Below, piece after piece: positions 10,854 to 21,236 of a stretch of DNA of 64,000 bases. The DNA is from Hexactinellida sp. DTS-2022. Lineage: Eukaryota; Porifera; Hexactinellida. The notes under the pieces are model-generated. The model made no database searches. It was not told where the DNA came from and saw only the letters and a list, made by a program, of their open reading frames with translations. Numbering within the stretch: the first letter of the stretch is position 1; each line of letters opens with the position of its first letter. The DNA is taken from positions 3,162,001-3,226,000 of the forward strand of contig JAPNXP010000011.1 in assembly GCA_028753945.1 (NCBI GenBank), read 5' to 3'. Position numbers and translations under genes: made by a program.

Positions 10854-11946
10854 CATAGACTACTTTAATAGAAGGACTAGTATCTGACAATCTGGGATTG
10901 CGGAACTTGGGTCCCAAGTTCAATTTTGGTCCCATCATATCTTGGGTTGTACACATGCTAGAACCTTCATCTTGGTGTCTAACATGGGATTTTGAGGGAT
11001 GAGAAATTAATTAATTACACTTTTGACCTTTTACCACGTCACCTAAAGGTCATTTAACACAAATAGTCTTTCTAAATATGTATATATTTCTATGATCAGA
11101 GTTGATTGAATAAACTACAAGACCCACGGGGCTGATTTTTAGCATGCAGGGGTATTTTGGGTCTGGCTCGGACAAGTTCGAGTCTTGAACCAAAATTCAC
11201 ACCTACCATGGAATTATGACGTCAGTGTCACCTTTTCCAAAATGTGAAAATCCACCTATTAGCTTATAACTCACGCTCCTTGAGAGATAGAAACGTGAAA
11301 ATTTAATACAATATGTATATTAATAGCACCTACATATCTCCCACCAAAGTCACAAATATGCTTGCTCATTTTCCAATTTTTTCCATTATCATGATGACGT
11401 AATAATTAGAAAATACTTGTGATGGGAAAATGAGCAAGCATATTTGTGATTTTGGTGGGAGATATGTAGGTGCTATTAATATACATATTGTATTAAATTT
11501 TCACGTTTCTATCTCTCATGGATCGTGAGTTATAAGCTAATAGGTGAATTTTCAAATTTTGGGAAAGGTGACAATGACGTCATAATTCCATGGTAGGTGT
11601 GAATTTTGGTTCAAGACTCGAACTTGTCCGAGCCAGACCCAAAATACCCCTGCATGCTAAAAATCAGCCCCGTGGGTCTTGTAGTTTATTCAATCAACTC
11701 TGATCATAGAAATATATACATATTTAGAAAGACTATTTGTGTTAAAATGACCTTTAGGTGACGTGGTAAAAGGTCAAAAGTGTAATTAATTAATTTCTCA
11801 TCCCTCAAAATCCCATGTTAGACACCAAGATGAAGGTTCTAGCATGTGTACAACCCAAGATATGATGGGACCAAAATTGAACTTGGGACCCAAGTTCCGC
11901 AATCCCAGATTGTCAGATACTAGTCCTTCTATTAAAGTAGTCTATG
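10854..11946. mobile_element. Element B: 1.1-kb near-perfect palindromic foldback, TSD GTTGTAGG
   Basis: Two arms of about 515-520 bp (10854-11370, 11430-11946) are inverted copies with few mismatches around a centre of some 60 bp at 11400. The ends CATAGACTACTTTAAT / ATTAAAGTAGTCTATG are perfect, and the flanking 8-bp GTTGTAGG is exactly duplicated (10846-10853, 11947-11954). The arms show order-conserved similarity to the short Helitron at 63180-63674 (GAGTTGATTGAA, TATGACGTCA-like, CACAAATATGCTTGCTCATT-like blocks), so the arm sequence may derive from one. No coding potential. Confidence 0.85.
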
Positions 11947-13476
11947 GTTGTAGGCGAAATTGAGTTTCAGTCCAAATTGAGTCTCAATTTCGCCTAGTCC
12001 AAATTGAGACTCATTTTGGAATAGTCCAAATTGAGTCTCATTTTCGTCTAGGCGAAATTGAGTCATACTTATAGAAAATGTTTAAATAAATATTATGGGT
12101 TGTTAAAAATTCATTATATCCCAGGTATGAATCCAGTTATTTGTTCACTTCTAAATGTGAATACTAGGTAAACAAGTATGCTGAATACGAATTTGACACT
12201 CACAAATTTCTATTATGTCTATTTGTTGTAGTTATTGACAATATAGGAAAACAGTTTGTAAAATATTAGAATTTACATAGAGATTAGACGGTTATTGGGG
12301 AATTCCATGTCAAGTCGACCAGTCATTTCACCACTATCAATCGATTTGTCTGTAAATTGCTGTGTAACAAGCTACAAGCAAGTCTATACTTTCCTCAAAA
12401 TTTTAGACTAATCAGTTGAGTGGTTTTTGATTTATGACGTCACAGACTTTCATTTTTTTGTTGATTATCCAAACATTTTTCTAAATGTTGAAGCACCATC
12501 TCACTTCAAACTCGTATAACTTTTGATATAATTATCCAATTCTTTTAAAAATTGCTATACTTATGTTTTTATATACGGAGAATTCAAATCAGATGGATAT
12601 ATTAAGTTATCAGTTGTTTTTATTAGTGAAAATTAGAACTGAAACCAATACCGGAAGTAGAACCGGAACCATGACGTAGCAAAAATTATATTTTCGGATG
12701 TCTTTTATTTTTTGTTAATTTATTCTATGTAGTCTTAAGTCATTGTGTAGAAAATTTCATTATGGTTTCCATATCTTCCCATTGAGTTATTCACATTTTT
12801 GTCCTCTAAACGCTATTTATGTGATACTACAACTTATTAATGTTCTTTATAAAAATAGAATACTGGCTAGAACCTTACTCTATTTCTATCATATTGATAA
12901 ATATTTCATATTTAAATAATTATTATCACCAGTGTATTATACAGCCATTTGTAAATACGCTCCTAATCCTGGTCTGATGCAATTTCATACGCCTAAATCA
13001 CAAATTATTGTTACCGTATAGGAGAGGATTCCAAATTTTCGCGCTCCTAAATTCCAATTTTCCTAAAATCATACTCCAAAAGGAGCGTCTCGCGCTCCTG
13101 GATAATTCCTTGATTATCACTCATTCCAACACCATTATACAATTGATATACGTATGTATCAGAAATTTGTGGTTTGTGGTATGTTTGACCTCCGATACAC
13201 TACACATGTTAATTAAGTGCATTAGTATTGTTGCTATGTTTAATAAGTATGCAATTTATTAAACTATTGAGCTGTGAAGTTAATATTACAGCATAAAAGT
13301 TGTGAAACTTGATTATTATCTATTGATTCTATTTATTTGCATCACTTCGAATCTGAATTTTGAAATCAATTTCTTTTGTTACCTCCCACTGAAAATTAAC
13401 TTGTGATGACATTGGAAGTACAGTAAAAAGAGTTACCGCCCGAGCAAGTTTACAGCGACCAAAAGAAGATAATATA

Positions 13477-13736
13477 CCGTATTTACTCGAATAGTAGCTT
13501 AGGCGATTATTGTTTTTTACACCATTTTTCGACCAATAATTTTGAGCAATTTTCTAGAATATCACATTTTATTACAATTTAATTATGATAATCGGTTGAT
13601 AATCGTATTGTGAGTTATATTAGATGTAAATGTTTACTCCGGGTAGCAGTAATAAATTTTTATTTGCTACTTTAGGGGGGCGATTATTGGAGGTAGGCGA
13701 TTATTCGAATAGAGGCTACTATTCGAATAAATACGG
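13477..13736. mobile_element. TA-type MITE (CCGTATTTACTCGAATAG)
   Basis: TA-flanked inverted ends CCGTATTTACTCGAATAGTA and TACTATTCGAATAAATACGG, 260 bp, inside element C. GGCGATTATT recurs near both ends. Tc1/mariner-like by TSD, non-coding. Confidence 0.8.
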
Positions 13737-13850
13737 TATATCACTTATTCAAATGTTTAATACACGTAGAGCTCTTAGATTATTTTGTAGTACACTTAAT
13801 TATGTTTTAGATATGATAACATCAAAACTATACCAGTGACACGTACTTAC

Positions 13851-14035
13851 CAGGCTTTCATCCAGACTAAATTTCCCGCGCGCCTAGATTTAGTTTGAGA
13901 TCGCTCACACGCGCCTAAATTAATCATTTTGTATTAAGTCTATGGGAGCATCTCTCGATTTTCGCGCGCCTAGAAATTTTTTCATCCAAATTTACGCGCC
14001 TACAGGCGCGTTGCATACGCCTGGATGAAACCCTG
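13851..14035. mobile_element. 185-bp hAT MITE, TSD GTACTTAC
   Basis: The ends CAGGCTTTCATCCAG and (inverse right) CAGGGTTTCATCCAG have exact GTACTTAC duplications (13843-13850, 14036-14043). The interior repeats GCGCGCCTA several times. Inserted in element C. Confidence 0.88.
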
Positions 14036-14150
14036 GTACTTACCATAAATACACTCCAATAAGTGCAAAATTTATAGGAGGAAAGCGAGTTAGTGACCAA
14101 TTAGATTACACAATAACATATTAATTTAAATGAAATCGTGTGACAAATGT

Positions 14151-14383
14151 ATGTATGACAAAGATTGGTATATTTGTGTGATATAGAAGTCAGCTTTATG
14201 CATCCAAAAGGACCAGGGCGTCCTGAAAATAGTTTCTATTGGCACTCAACAGAAGACGTTTGTTATGTCCCTCAAAATGATGTAATAGGCTATATATCCA
14301 CTCCAAAAACTTCTTCAAAACGTGCAAGGAAGTTCAAAACCTCATCGATGGACATGAAGCTAATAACTGATTTTCAAATGTAG
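14151..14383 (+). pseudogene. Transposon-type 'FMHPxGP' domain remnant in element C
   Basis: Two adjoining frames read MYDKDWYICVI (14151-14183) and then, in the next frame, EVSFMHPKGPGRPENSFYW followed by EDVCYVPQNDVIGYISTP and a basic tail (KRARKFK), ending at a TAG at 14381-14383. I remember a Y-D-x-x-W...V-x-F-M-H-P-x-G-P...F-x-W...D-x-C-x-V-P pattern from uncharacterised invertebrate proteins that travel with transposons, probably an SH3-like fold near their C-terminus. No transposase core is visible here. A stop or frame change separates the two parts, so it is a remnant, probably of element C's own gene. Confidence 0.45.
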
Positions 14384-14433
14384 CACGAGATTAAATTGTA
14401 AATATATAAACGTACGGAATCCATTTGGAAATA

Positions 14434-14743
14434 CAGTATACCCTCGCTAATCCGAACCCTCGCTAGTCCGAACAGGAGATACCAAAATATTTTTCATATA
14501 AAAGAGGGTAAATCATAAATATTTGTATATATAATACATTGAAATTATACAAAAATAAGTATCAGGTAGTGTACTATATGATTTGTATGGATTAAAAAGA
14601 GTGGGTCGGATTAGTGGGGTCTCATTTTATAGATGCCTATAGAAAATGTATTACATCCCTAGTCCCTACCCAGAACGAATTCACTAATCGGAAGAGATTT
14701 AGTTGAATCGGAACACCTTTGTTAGGATTAGCAGGGGGTACTG
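14434..14743. mobile_element. TA-type MITE (CAGTATACCCTCGCTAATCC)
   Basis: TA-flanked inverted ends CAGTATACCCTCGCTAATCC and GGATTAGCAGGGGGTACTG, 310 bp. CTAATCCG / CGGATTAG motifs repeat inside. A related decayed copy surrounds the hAT at 18956-19426. Confidence 0.78.
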
Positions 14744-15949
14744 TATATATGAATATTACATCAAAGACAATTATCAAATCATGAATTATAAGCAATCTTA
14801 ATTATTTGGATAATAATGTAAATAACAAACACATTGGTATTAAGTAGGGCCAAATAACAGTGTGATAACGACCATTAGTTAACGTAAGTAAGTTCACAGT
14901 TAATTTGTTCAATCAATTGCATTCCAATTATACATTGCAACAATACTAATGCACTTAATTAACATGTGTAGTGTATCGGAGGTCAAACATACCACAAACC
15001 ACAAATTTCTGATACATACGTATATCAATTGTATAATGGTGTTGGAATGAGTGATAATCAAGGAATTATCCAGGAGCGCGAGAAGCTCCTTTTGGAGTAT
15101 GATTTTAGGAAAATTGGAATTTAGGAGCGCGAAAATTTGGAATCCTCTCCTATACGGTAACAATAATTTGTGATTTAGGCGTATGAAATTGCATCAGACC
15201 AGGATTAGGAGCGTATTTACAAATGGCTGTATAATACACTGGTGATAATAATTATTTAAATATGAAATATTTATCAATATGATAGAAATAGAGTAAGGTT
15301 CTAGCCAGTATTCTATTTTTATAAAGAACATTAATAAGTTGTAGTATCACATAAATAGCGTTTAGAGGACAAAAATGTGAATAACTCAATGGGAAGATAT
15401 GGAAACCATAATGAAATTTTCTACACAATGACTTAAGACTACATAGAATAAATTAACAAAAAATAAAAGACATCCGAAAATATAATTTTTGCTACGTCAT
15501 GGTTCCGGTTCTACTTCCGGTATTGGTTTCAGTTCTAATTTTCACTAATAAAAACAACTGATAACTTAATATATCCATCTGATTTGAATTCTCCGTATAT
15601 AAAAACATAAGTATAGCAATTTTTAAAAGAATTGGATAATTATATCAAAAGTTATACGAGTTTGAAGTGAGATGGTGCTTCAACATTTAGAAAAATGTTT
15701 GGATAATCAACAAAAAAATGAAAGTCTGTGACGTCATAAATCAAAAACCACTCAACTGATTAGTCTAAAATTTTGAGGAAAGTATAGACTTGCTTGTAGC
15801 TTGTTACACAGCAATTTACAGACAAATCGATTGATAGTGGTGAAATGACTGGTCGACTTGACATGGAATTCCTCTATTTTAAGTAATTGCATATGCTAAA
15901 CACGAATTTAGAATTAACTACTTGCAAATACGGGCTGTTTGTTGTTAAA

Positions 15950-17109
15950 GTTGGGGAATTAATGACTAAGAACAAGATTGAGATTTTAAATTATAAGTAA
16001 GTAAGCAAACAAGTATCATATAGTTACGTATATAGAATAATATTGAAGACTTGACAAAATGAATACGAGTCCTTTGTAAGTTAATTATATTGCATGGTAA
16101 AGTGTAAATTATGCATGATAATGAATTAAGGGGAATAGTTTAGTATTCCCTAGCAAATGCGAACGAGATTATAGGCTCGTAATAAATATTTATCCTAATC
16201 CACTCGCGAATTCAAACCATTTACTCAAGCCACCAGTTTAATCTTCAATACATATAATTTTCAATACATTCACTATAAACATAACATAATTAATCTACAC
16301 ACTCTCAAATTAATGTTGAGTTTATTGATAAGCTGGTTGTGTTGTTAGTTGGTTTAATAACTGGTTTTTGCTGTTAAATCAGCTTATAAATAGCACTAAG
16401 TTGAGAATGTGTAGCGAGTAAATGAGTAATTACGTTCTATTTATGTAGTAAATGTGTTTAAATGTGCATCTATAAATTAACAATACAAAGGCGTAGGCTC
16501 TGGTATGGTTGGTAGGTCATGGCCATACAAAAATTTGCCAATTGAATCACCAATGGGCATTGATCTCACAATGTCACCGTAATGGACTAACCTATGGGCC
16601 CTACTAATCCCATTCTGAGACTATGTCAAACTCCGTAAGTGGGAATTCTCCGAATCTAAGATGTTGACATTTTTCAGACTACTTTCTCAATAATGGAAAA
16701 GTAGTCTAAAAATAACAATTGTTATAATATGCAACCAGAGATGGGGCCAAATCCCTATGGAATTAGAGTTTTAAAGATCTTAAGATGAATCCCAGTCCAT
16801 TCAGAATGGGATTGGGAATTAATCAGAAAATCTCAAACTCAAGGTCAGTGTGTGTGAATTAAGGAACTTTTAAATGATATTATTTCCAAACTGCTCTGAA
16901 TTGGTGAATGACAAATAGGACATGTTAATCCAAGTTCTTCAAATCTAATGCGGCGATCTACACCAATTTGCATGTCTACTGGGTCTGAAAAGTAATTTCG
17001 TTTCTCGTACCTTCAAACATACATACAAATGTGTATTGTAATTTGTAATCATATTAATTTAATTTATTTTAATTAATTATTTAGATGCTTCATTATACTT
17101 TCACTAAGT
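15950..17109. other. Interior of element D, first part, no gene recognised
   Basis: No open frame of note. A stretch from about 16490 to 17030 has a more even base composition than its flanks and could be a decayed coding region or older repeat, but no motif could be read in any frame. TAGTCTGAAAA/TTTTCAGACTA form a short inverted repeat at 16670-16710. Confidence 0.3.
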
Positions 17110-17299
17110 AATATTATATGAATTTACTTATACAGCGATCATCGGTAGCACCGATCATCGGCGTTTGTTTTAAATAACCTGGCTAGTTTCTACCGATGGT
17201 GTTTTTTTTTATAAACATAAAAAAACAATCGGTAGAAACTAGCCAGGTTTTTTAATACAAACGCCGATGATCGCTGTATAAGTAAATTCATATAATATT
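17110..17299. mobile_element. 190-bp palindromic element
   Basis: AATATTATATGAATTTACTT at 17111 and its inverse at 17280-17299 bracket CAGCGATCATCGG ... CCGATGATCGCTG (17133 and 17276) and further paired blocks (CCTGGCTAGTTTCTACCGAT). TA occurs at both CAGCG/CGCTG borders, so a TA-type MITE may occupy 17133-17276, but pairing continues about 20 bp outside it. A duplicated GATCATCGG at 17139-17160 breaks the symmetry on the left. Confidence 0.7.
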
Positions 17300-18840
17300 T
17301 AGACAGGTGCGAAGTCAGCCCTAACTATAGTGGGTGTCAAGTGCGTAGGAGTAAGTGTAGCCAGCGACCCCAATGGGGGCTCAGCAGAAAACCTCTTACA
17401 CACTAAGAGGACTTGTTAAATGTTAATTCAGGAGTACTCTCTATAAAAAGGTGCTATGTAACAACTGAAAAAATATAGCACAGTAACACATATTGACTGT
17501 GAAAACTAACTAATATGATTAGATTCTTGACTGAGCTTAGCTGTGGAGGTAATTGCATCCATTACGAAAAAGAGCACAAGCTTTAGTAAATTGATTATCT
17601 TTCTTTTGGATACAAACAACTTGTGACCTTCAGATGTTCTTTATTTTGAACAGCGATTATATTTATATTGAGTCAAAGTAAAATCCATGTTAATTTAAAT
17701 ATCAATTACTAAATAGCATTAATATATTTATTAATACGTATTCTATTATTAGCCAATATATCATGTTTAAATTAAACACAATATCTGAAAAGTAGATATA
17801 CTATCAACAAATATTGTGTTGAGTGAAAACATAAATAAATTACAACTGTTATTGAATACTCATATTACGATCATTACTAAACAGTCGGAGAAATGCCAGC
17901 ATAAAACATAGAGACAAAGAAGTCGGAAAATTCTAAACATTTGATATTTGGAATTTTGGACAAATGCCGACATACTTAGTCGGACAAATGCAGGCCCCTA
18001 GTTAGTTTTTATCTCAAACAGAGATGCGTTTTTTATCTCCGAATTACTTAAATGTAATCCGGACAAACACACACACACTCACAAATAACTATTGTGCTTT
18101 TATTATATAGATTATTGTGGTCTGCTTAAGCACTGCCGGATTTGGTAGCCCGCGAGACCATAGGCGGGCTAACAATAGTGCAATCTTAAGGATTAAGGTT
18201 ATCCACCAGTTGTAATTCTGGTAGTTCAATAATTGTTTTGCTATCGCGTAACCCTTCTTATTCAAGAGGTTTTGATCCGGGGTCCCGGCTGTCTATTAAT
18301 GGCCACCCCAAATAATATTATGAGGGGCGAAATGATACTTATTTTAATTTGAACATACAGACTAGACTCAATTCGCAGGTCTAGACTAAATTCGGTTAGC
18401 CGGGTGACCGCTTAATCGCTGCTAATATTGGTTAACTGTTACAGATTTAATTAAGTAGTTAACCGGTCTGTTTATCTAGTTAAATAATATCAATGTAATT
18501 GCGTATATAAAACACTAAATTATATAAATTTTGTTAGAATATGGTAATCTTAAATCTATGCATTGCCATACGTAGTAAATTCCTAAGAACCAAGCGTGGG
18601 GTTGTTAACCGTTCTGAGGCTACAGTTATGATTCGTTTTGTTTATACTACAGTGTAGGACTCAGTATTATAAAGTATTACTACCTCATAAGTATAAGTAG
18701 TACATTAACTAATACATTTCGCAATTTGGGCAAGTTAGAAACAGTGTAGTTACAGAAAATATATAATGTAGTCATTGTGGTGATGAGAAATGGATTTATG
18801 ATAATCTTTTCCAACAAAATTCAGATATCTTTAATTATTT
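17300..18840. other. Interior of element D, second part
   Basis: No gene supported. Contents: an (AC)n run at 18065-18079; a GCCCGC / GCGGGC hairpin at 18149-18172; TAGCCGG / GGTTAAC motifs at 18395-18475 related to the cluster at 19620-20110. The rest is AT-rich and unassigned. Confidence 0.3.
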
Positions 18841-19530
18841 AAATGTATTTCCTCGCTAATCCCAACAGAGGTATTCCGATTTTTTTAAAACCTTTTCGAT
18901 TAGTGAATTCGTTCGGATTAGTGAAGTGTAAATACATTTTCTATTGGCCTCTATACAGGGTTGCCGTGGGAAGGGAATTTTCATTCCCATTCCCATCCCA
19001 TTCCCACAGGATTTCTGTGGGAATTCCCATAGGATTCCCACAGGATTTCCCATAGGATTCCCACAGGATTTCCCATAGGATTCCCACAGGATTTCCCATA
19101 AGATTCCCACAGGATTCCCATAGGATTCCCACATGTGGGAATTCCCATAGCATTTACAATTTTACACAGGATTCCTACGTATGGGAATTCGCCTATATAG
19201 TGTTCATGAATTATTATGGTTTGTCTACAACCATAATGTACACTATGCTTTATTGTAATATGATGATCTATATGAATGTGTGGAAATTCTATTGATAATC
19301 CTATGGGAATTCCTATAGGATTCCCACATGTGGGAATTCCCATAGGCTAAAAAAAATTACCATTCCCATCCCATATGGGAATCCTGTGGGAATTCCCACA
19401 GGATTCCCATACCCACGGCTACCCTGCCTCTATAACATGAGATTCCGATAATTTGGATCAAACTTGTTCAAACCTTTTTAATCCAAACTAAACATGTAGT
19501 ATACTACCTAAATAATTGTCTGAGACTTAA
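18841..19530. mobile_element. Decayed TA-type MITE relic split by a hAT
   Basis: CCTCGCTAATCC near 18851 and TACATTTTCTATTGGCCTCTATA ... ATGAGATTCCGATAAT on either side of the hAT at 18956-19426 match, in part inversely, the MITE at 14434-14743. Its ends are blurred. Confidence 0.5.
18956..19426. mobile_element. hAT MITE made of GGGAATYCCYATAG repeats, TSD CCTCTATA
   Basis: The ends CAGGGTTGCCGTGGG and (inverse right) CAGGGTAGCCGTGGG are flanked by exact CCTCTATA (18948-18955, 19427-19434). About fifteen variants of TTCCCATAGGATTCCCACAGG fill both arms (18980-19145, 19300-19410). These repeats produce overlapping spurious open frames on the minus strand. Confidence 0.88.
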
Positions 19531-19614
19531 TAATTTATAATTTCATTGTAATATACGTTGGATCTCCTGTTCGAACTAGCGATGATGTACTGTAAGATAA
19601 TTTCCAAATAATAC

Positions 19615-20165
19615 TGCTGATTATCAACAGACCGGCTAACTGGTTAACGAATTCTGGAACCGCTAACCGATATTTAATAGCAACAGTTAAGCGGTTAGCC
19701 AGCCGGTTAACAAATCCAGCCTTGTATAAACAATAGTTAAAGGTGAGATTGGTTAATAGGTACAAGTTTATCACTTCAGGTTACTTCTACACTGTTGTTA
19801 CCAAAATATATCGTGTTACTATGGGTAATAAGATAAACAATTATTACATTCTGAACAAAATGCGTGCAAATTCACACTTTTATCCAAAAATTTGTACTTC
19901 AAATTGTAATATTAACATATCGGTTAACTGATCACTAAAATCCGTACAGTTAACCGGTATTAGCGGCGGTTAACAGAATCCAGCCTTGATTTAATATTTT
20001 CTGAAGGACGAAATGTAGCAGTAGTAGGAATAAAAGCAAAGCTGAACCTTACTAATTATGTAGTATAAATAATGTTCTACTGTGTTGATCAGATGGGCGG
20101 TTAACCGGTTAACCGTGGCGAGAAATCGAATCGTAACCGTAGCCCCAGAATTTACCATTGAATAA
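19615..20165. repeat. Cluster of GGTTAACC-rich MITE-like repeats
   Basis: GGTTAAC / GTTAACC motifs recur at 19640-19720, 19917-19990 and 20095-20115, with AATCCAGCCTTG closing two blocks (19713-19724, 19977-19988). This looks like two or three overlapping copies of one MITE family, but no clean ends or TSD were resolved. Confidence 0.45.
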
Positions 20166-20848
20166 AATATTGGGAACAAGAAGATACTCTCTCTCCCCTC
20201 CCCATGACTTGAGGGTGGGGTCGACTCCTCCCTCCTGACGCTATACAGTAAGTGGCTTAGAAATTAGTACGTATCTCAAATACAAGTATCACTAAGTGTC
20301 TCTTTAACAACAAACAGCACTTATTTGCAATACATATGTAATTAATTCTAAATTCGTATTTAGCATATTCAATTACTTAAAATAACCGTCTAATCTTCTA
20401 ATATTTTACAAACTTGTTTACCTATATTGTCAATAACTAGAACAAATAGACATAATAAAAATTTGTGAGTGTCAAATTCGTATTCAGCATACTCGTTTTA
20501 CCTAGTATACGCATTTAGAAGTGAACAAATAACTGGATTCAACCTGGGGAATAATTAATTTTTAACAACCCATAATATTTATTTAAACATTTTCTATAAG
20601 GATGACTCAATCTCGCCTGATACTCAATTTCGCCTGCGACATATATAGGATAAGATATGCTTCAAATCCGTTAAAAAAACTTTTCAAGAATGGACCTCCC
20701 ATGGTGACAAATGACGTGAGAATCTTCAAAAGGTTATTACATTAAAAGAATAGTCCGGATTGAGTACAAATTTTCAGTGCAGCTACTAATTATTGTATAC
20801 TGTTCAAAAACACTTTAATCTCAATTTATGAAATGTTCAGAGAGGGGC

Positions 20849-21010
20849 TTGTTGCGTGGGATTTTGATCCGCAATGTAAAATCATAATAGCCTATCCATG
20901 GTTCGGGTCAAAATCCCACTGTATAAAAGATCGTCGAATTTTGACCCATAGTAAAAATTCTAATAGCGAATCCATGGTTCGTGTCAAAATCCCACGGTAG
21001 TTAAGAGCGT
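20849..21010. repeat. Two direct copies of a ~37-bp unit
   Basis: TAATAGCCTATCCATGGTTC... (20883-20919) and TAATAGCGAATCCATGGTTC... (20960-20995), each ending TCAAAATCCCAC, are 77 bp apart. GTGGGATTTTGAT at 20858 is the inverse of that ending. This unit abuts the broken right end of element A. Confidence 0.5.
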
Positions 21011-21066
21011 AGGATTTTGTTCTACATTGATATTCTATTTCAAATAATTCTATATATTCTGTTATA

Positions 21067-21234
21067 CAGTCAACTCCGCTTAATAGAGCCACCGGTTAAT
21101 CGGGTCAAAATTTCACAGGATTTATGGGACAGAATTACAGTTTGGCTTACAATATTTTCGGTTAATCGGTTTCTCCGCTTAATCGGGTCAAAACAACCTG
21201 GTCCCGAGGTGGCTCTATTAAGCGGAGTCGACTG
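21067..21234. mobile_element. 168-bp TA-type MITE (CAGTCAACTCCGCTTAATAG)
   Basis: TA-flanked ends CAGTCAACTCCGCTTAATAG and CTATTAAGCGGAGTCGACTG. The first ~70 bp recur at 61801-61869 and a decayed copy is at 8243-8350. Tc1/mariner/pogo-like by TSD. Non-coding. Confidence 0.85.
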
Positions 21235-21236
21235 TA

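Larger units (their letters stand above)
12297..15874. mobile_element. Element C: 3.6-kb transposon with ~950-bp inverted arms, TSD TATT
   Basis: The left end GGGGAATTCCATGTCAAG and the inverse right end GAGGAATTCCATGTCAAG sit between two TATT copies (12293-12296, 15875-15878). The uninterrupted target is visible in D's other arm (GGTTATTTTAAG). The arms run to about 13250 and from about 14920 and align base for base without indels (paired coordinates sum to 28171). The few substitutions include one in a palindromic GGAGCG motif. The non-repeated middle (13250-14920) carries three MITEs and the remnant of a coding region (14151-14383). The arms have no known coding role. The mirrored 84-codon frames they contain are by-products of the repeat. 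Confidence 0.85.
10845..20641. mobile_element. Element D: long-TIR transposon inserted in A, TSD TATA
   Basis: The empty site is preserved in other A arms (GCATGTATATAGG). In this copy GCATGTATA ends the left side and TATATAGG starts the right, so TATA was duplicated. D begins TGTTGTAGGCGAAATTGAG and ends with the inverse of TGTCGCAGGCGAAATTGAG. Its inverted arms continue through blocks at 11955-12296 plus 15879-15947 on the left and about 20300-20641 on the right. Without insertions B and C it would be about 5.1 kb. Its interior (15950-20300) shows no intact open frame, so its class is unknown. A 4-bp TSD fits several superfamilies. Confidence 0.7.
10169..20848. mobile_element. Element A: TA-type foldback element, split and 3'-truncated
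   Basis: The left end GTGGGGT after a TA matches the intact 1,064-bp copy at 54176-55239. Left arm, centre and the start of the right arm run to 10844. The right arm resumes at 20646 and is cut off at about 20848, lacking its last ~350 bp. Everything between is the inserted element D. In the intact copy two ~530-bp arms are inverted around a short centre, so the whole element folds into a hairpin. Confidence 0.75.

Noticed and set aside
13008-13262. 84-codon open frame, mirrored at 14909-15163
   Set aside because: The two frames are the same sequence in the inverted arms of element C. They have no recognisable domain and exist only because the arms are copies.
18856-19343. Overlapping minus-strand frames encoding WESYGNPVGIL-like repeats
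   Set aside because: They are translations of the GGGAATCCTATGG-type repeats of the hAT MITE at 18956-19426, in several frames at once.
20883-20995. TGGTTCGGGTC-like words resembling a tRNA T-arm / box B
   Set aside because: No box A at the right distance, no acceptor stem and no SINE-like tail. The words belong to a duplicated 37-bp unit.
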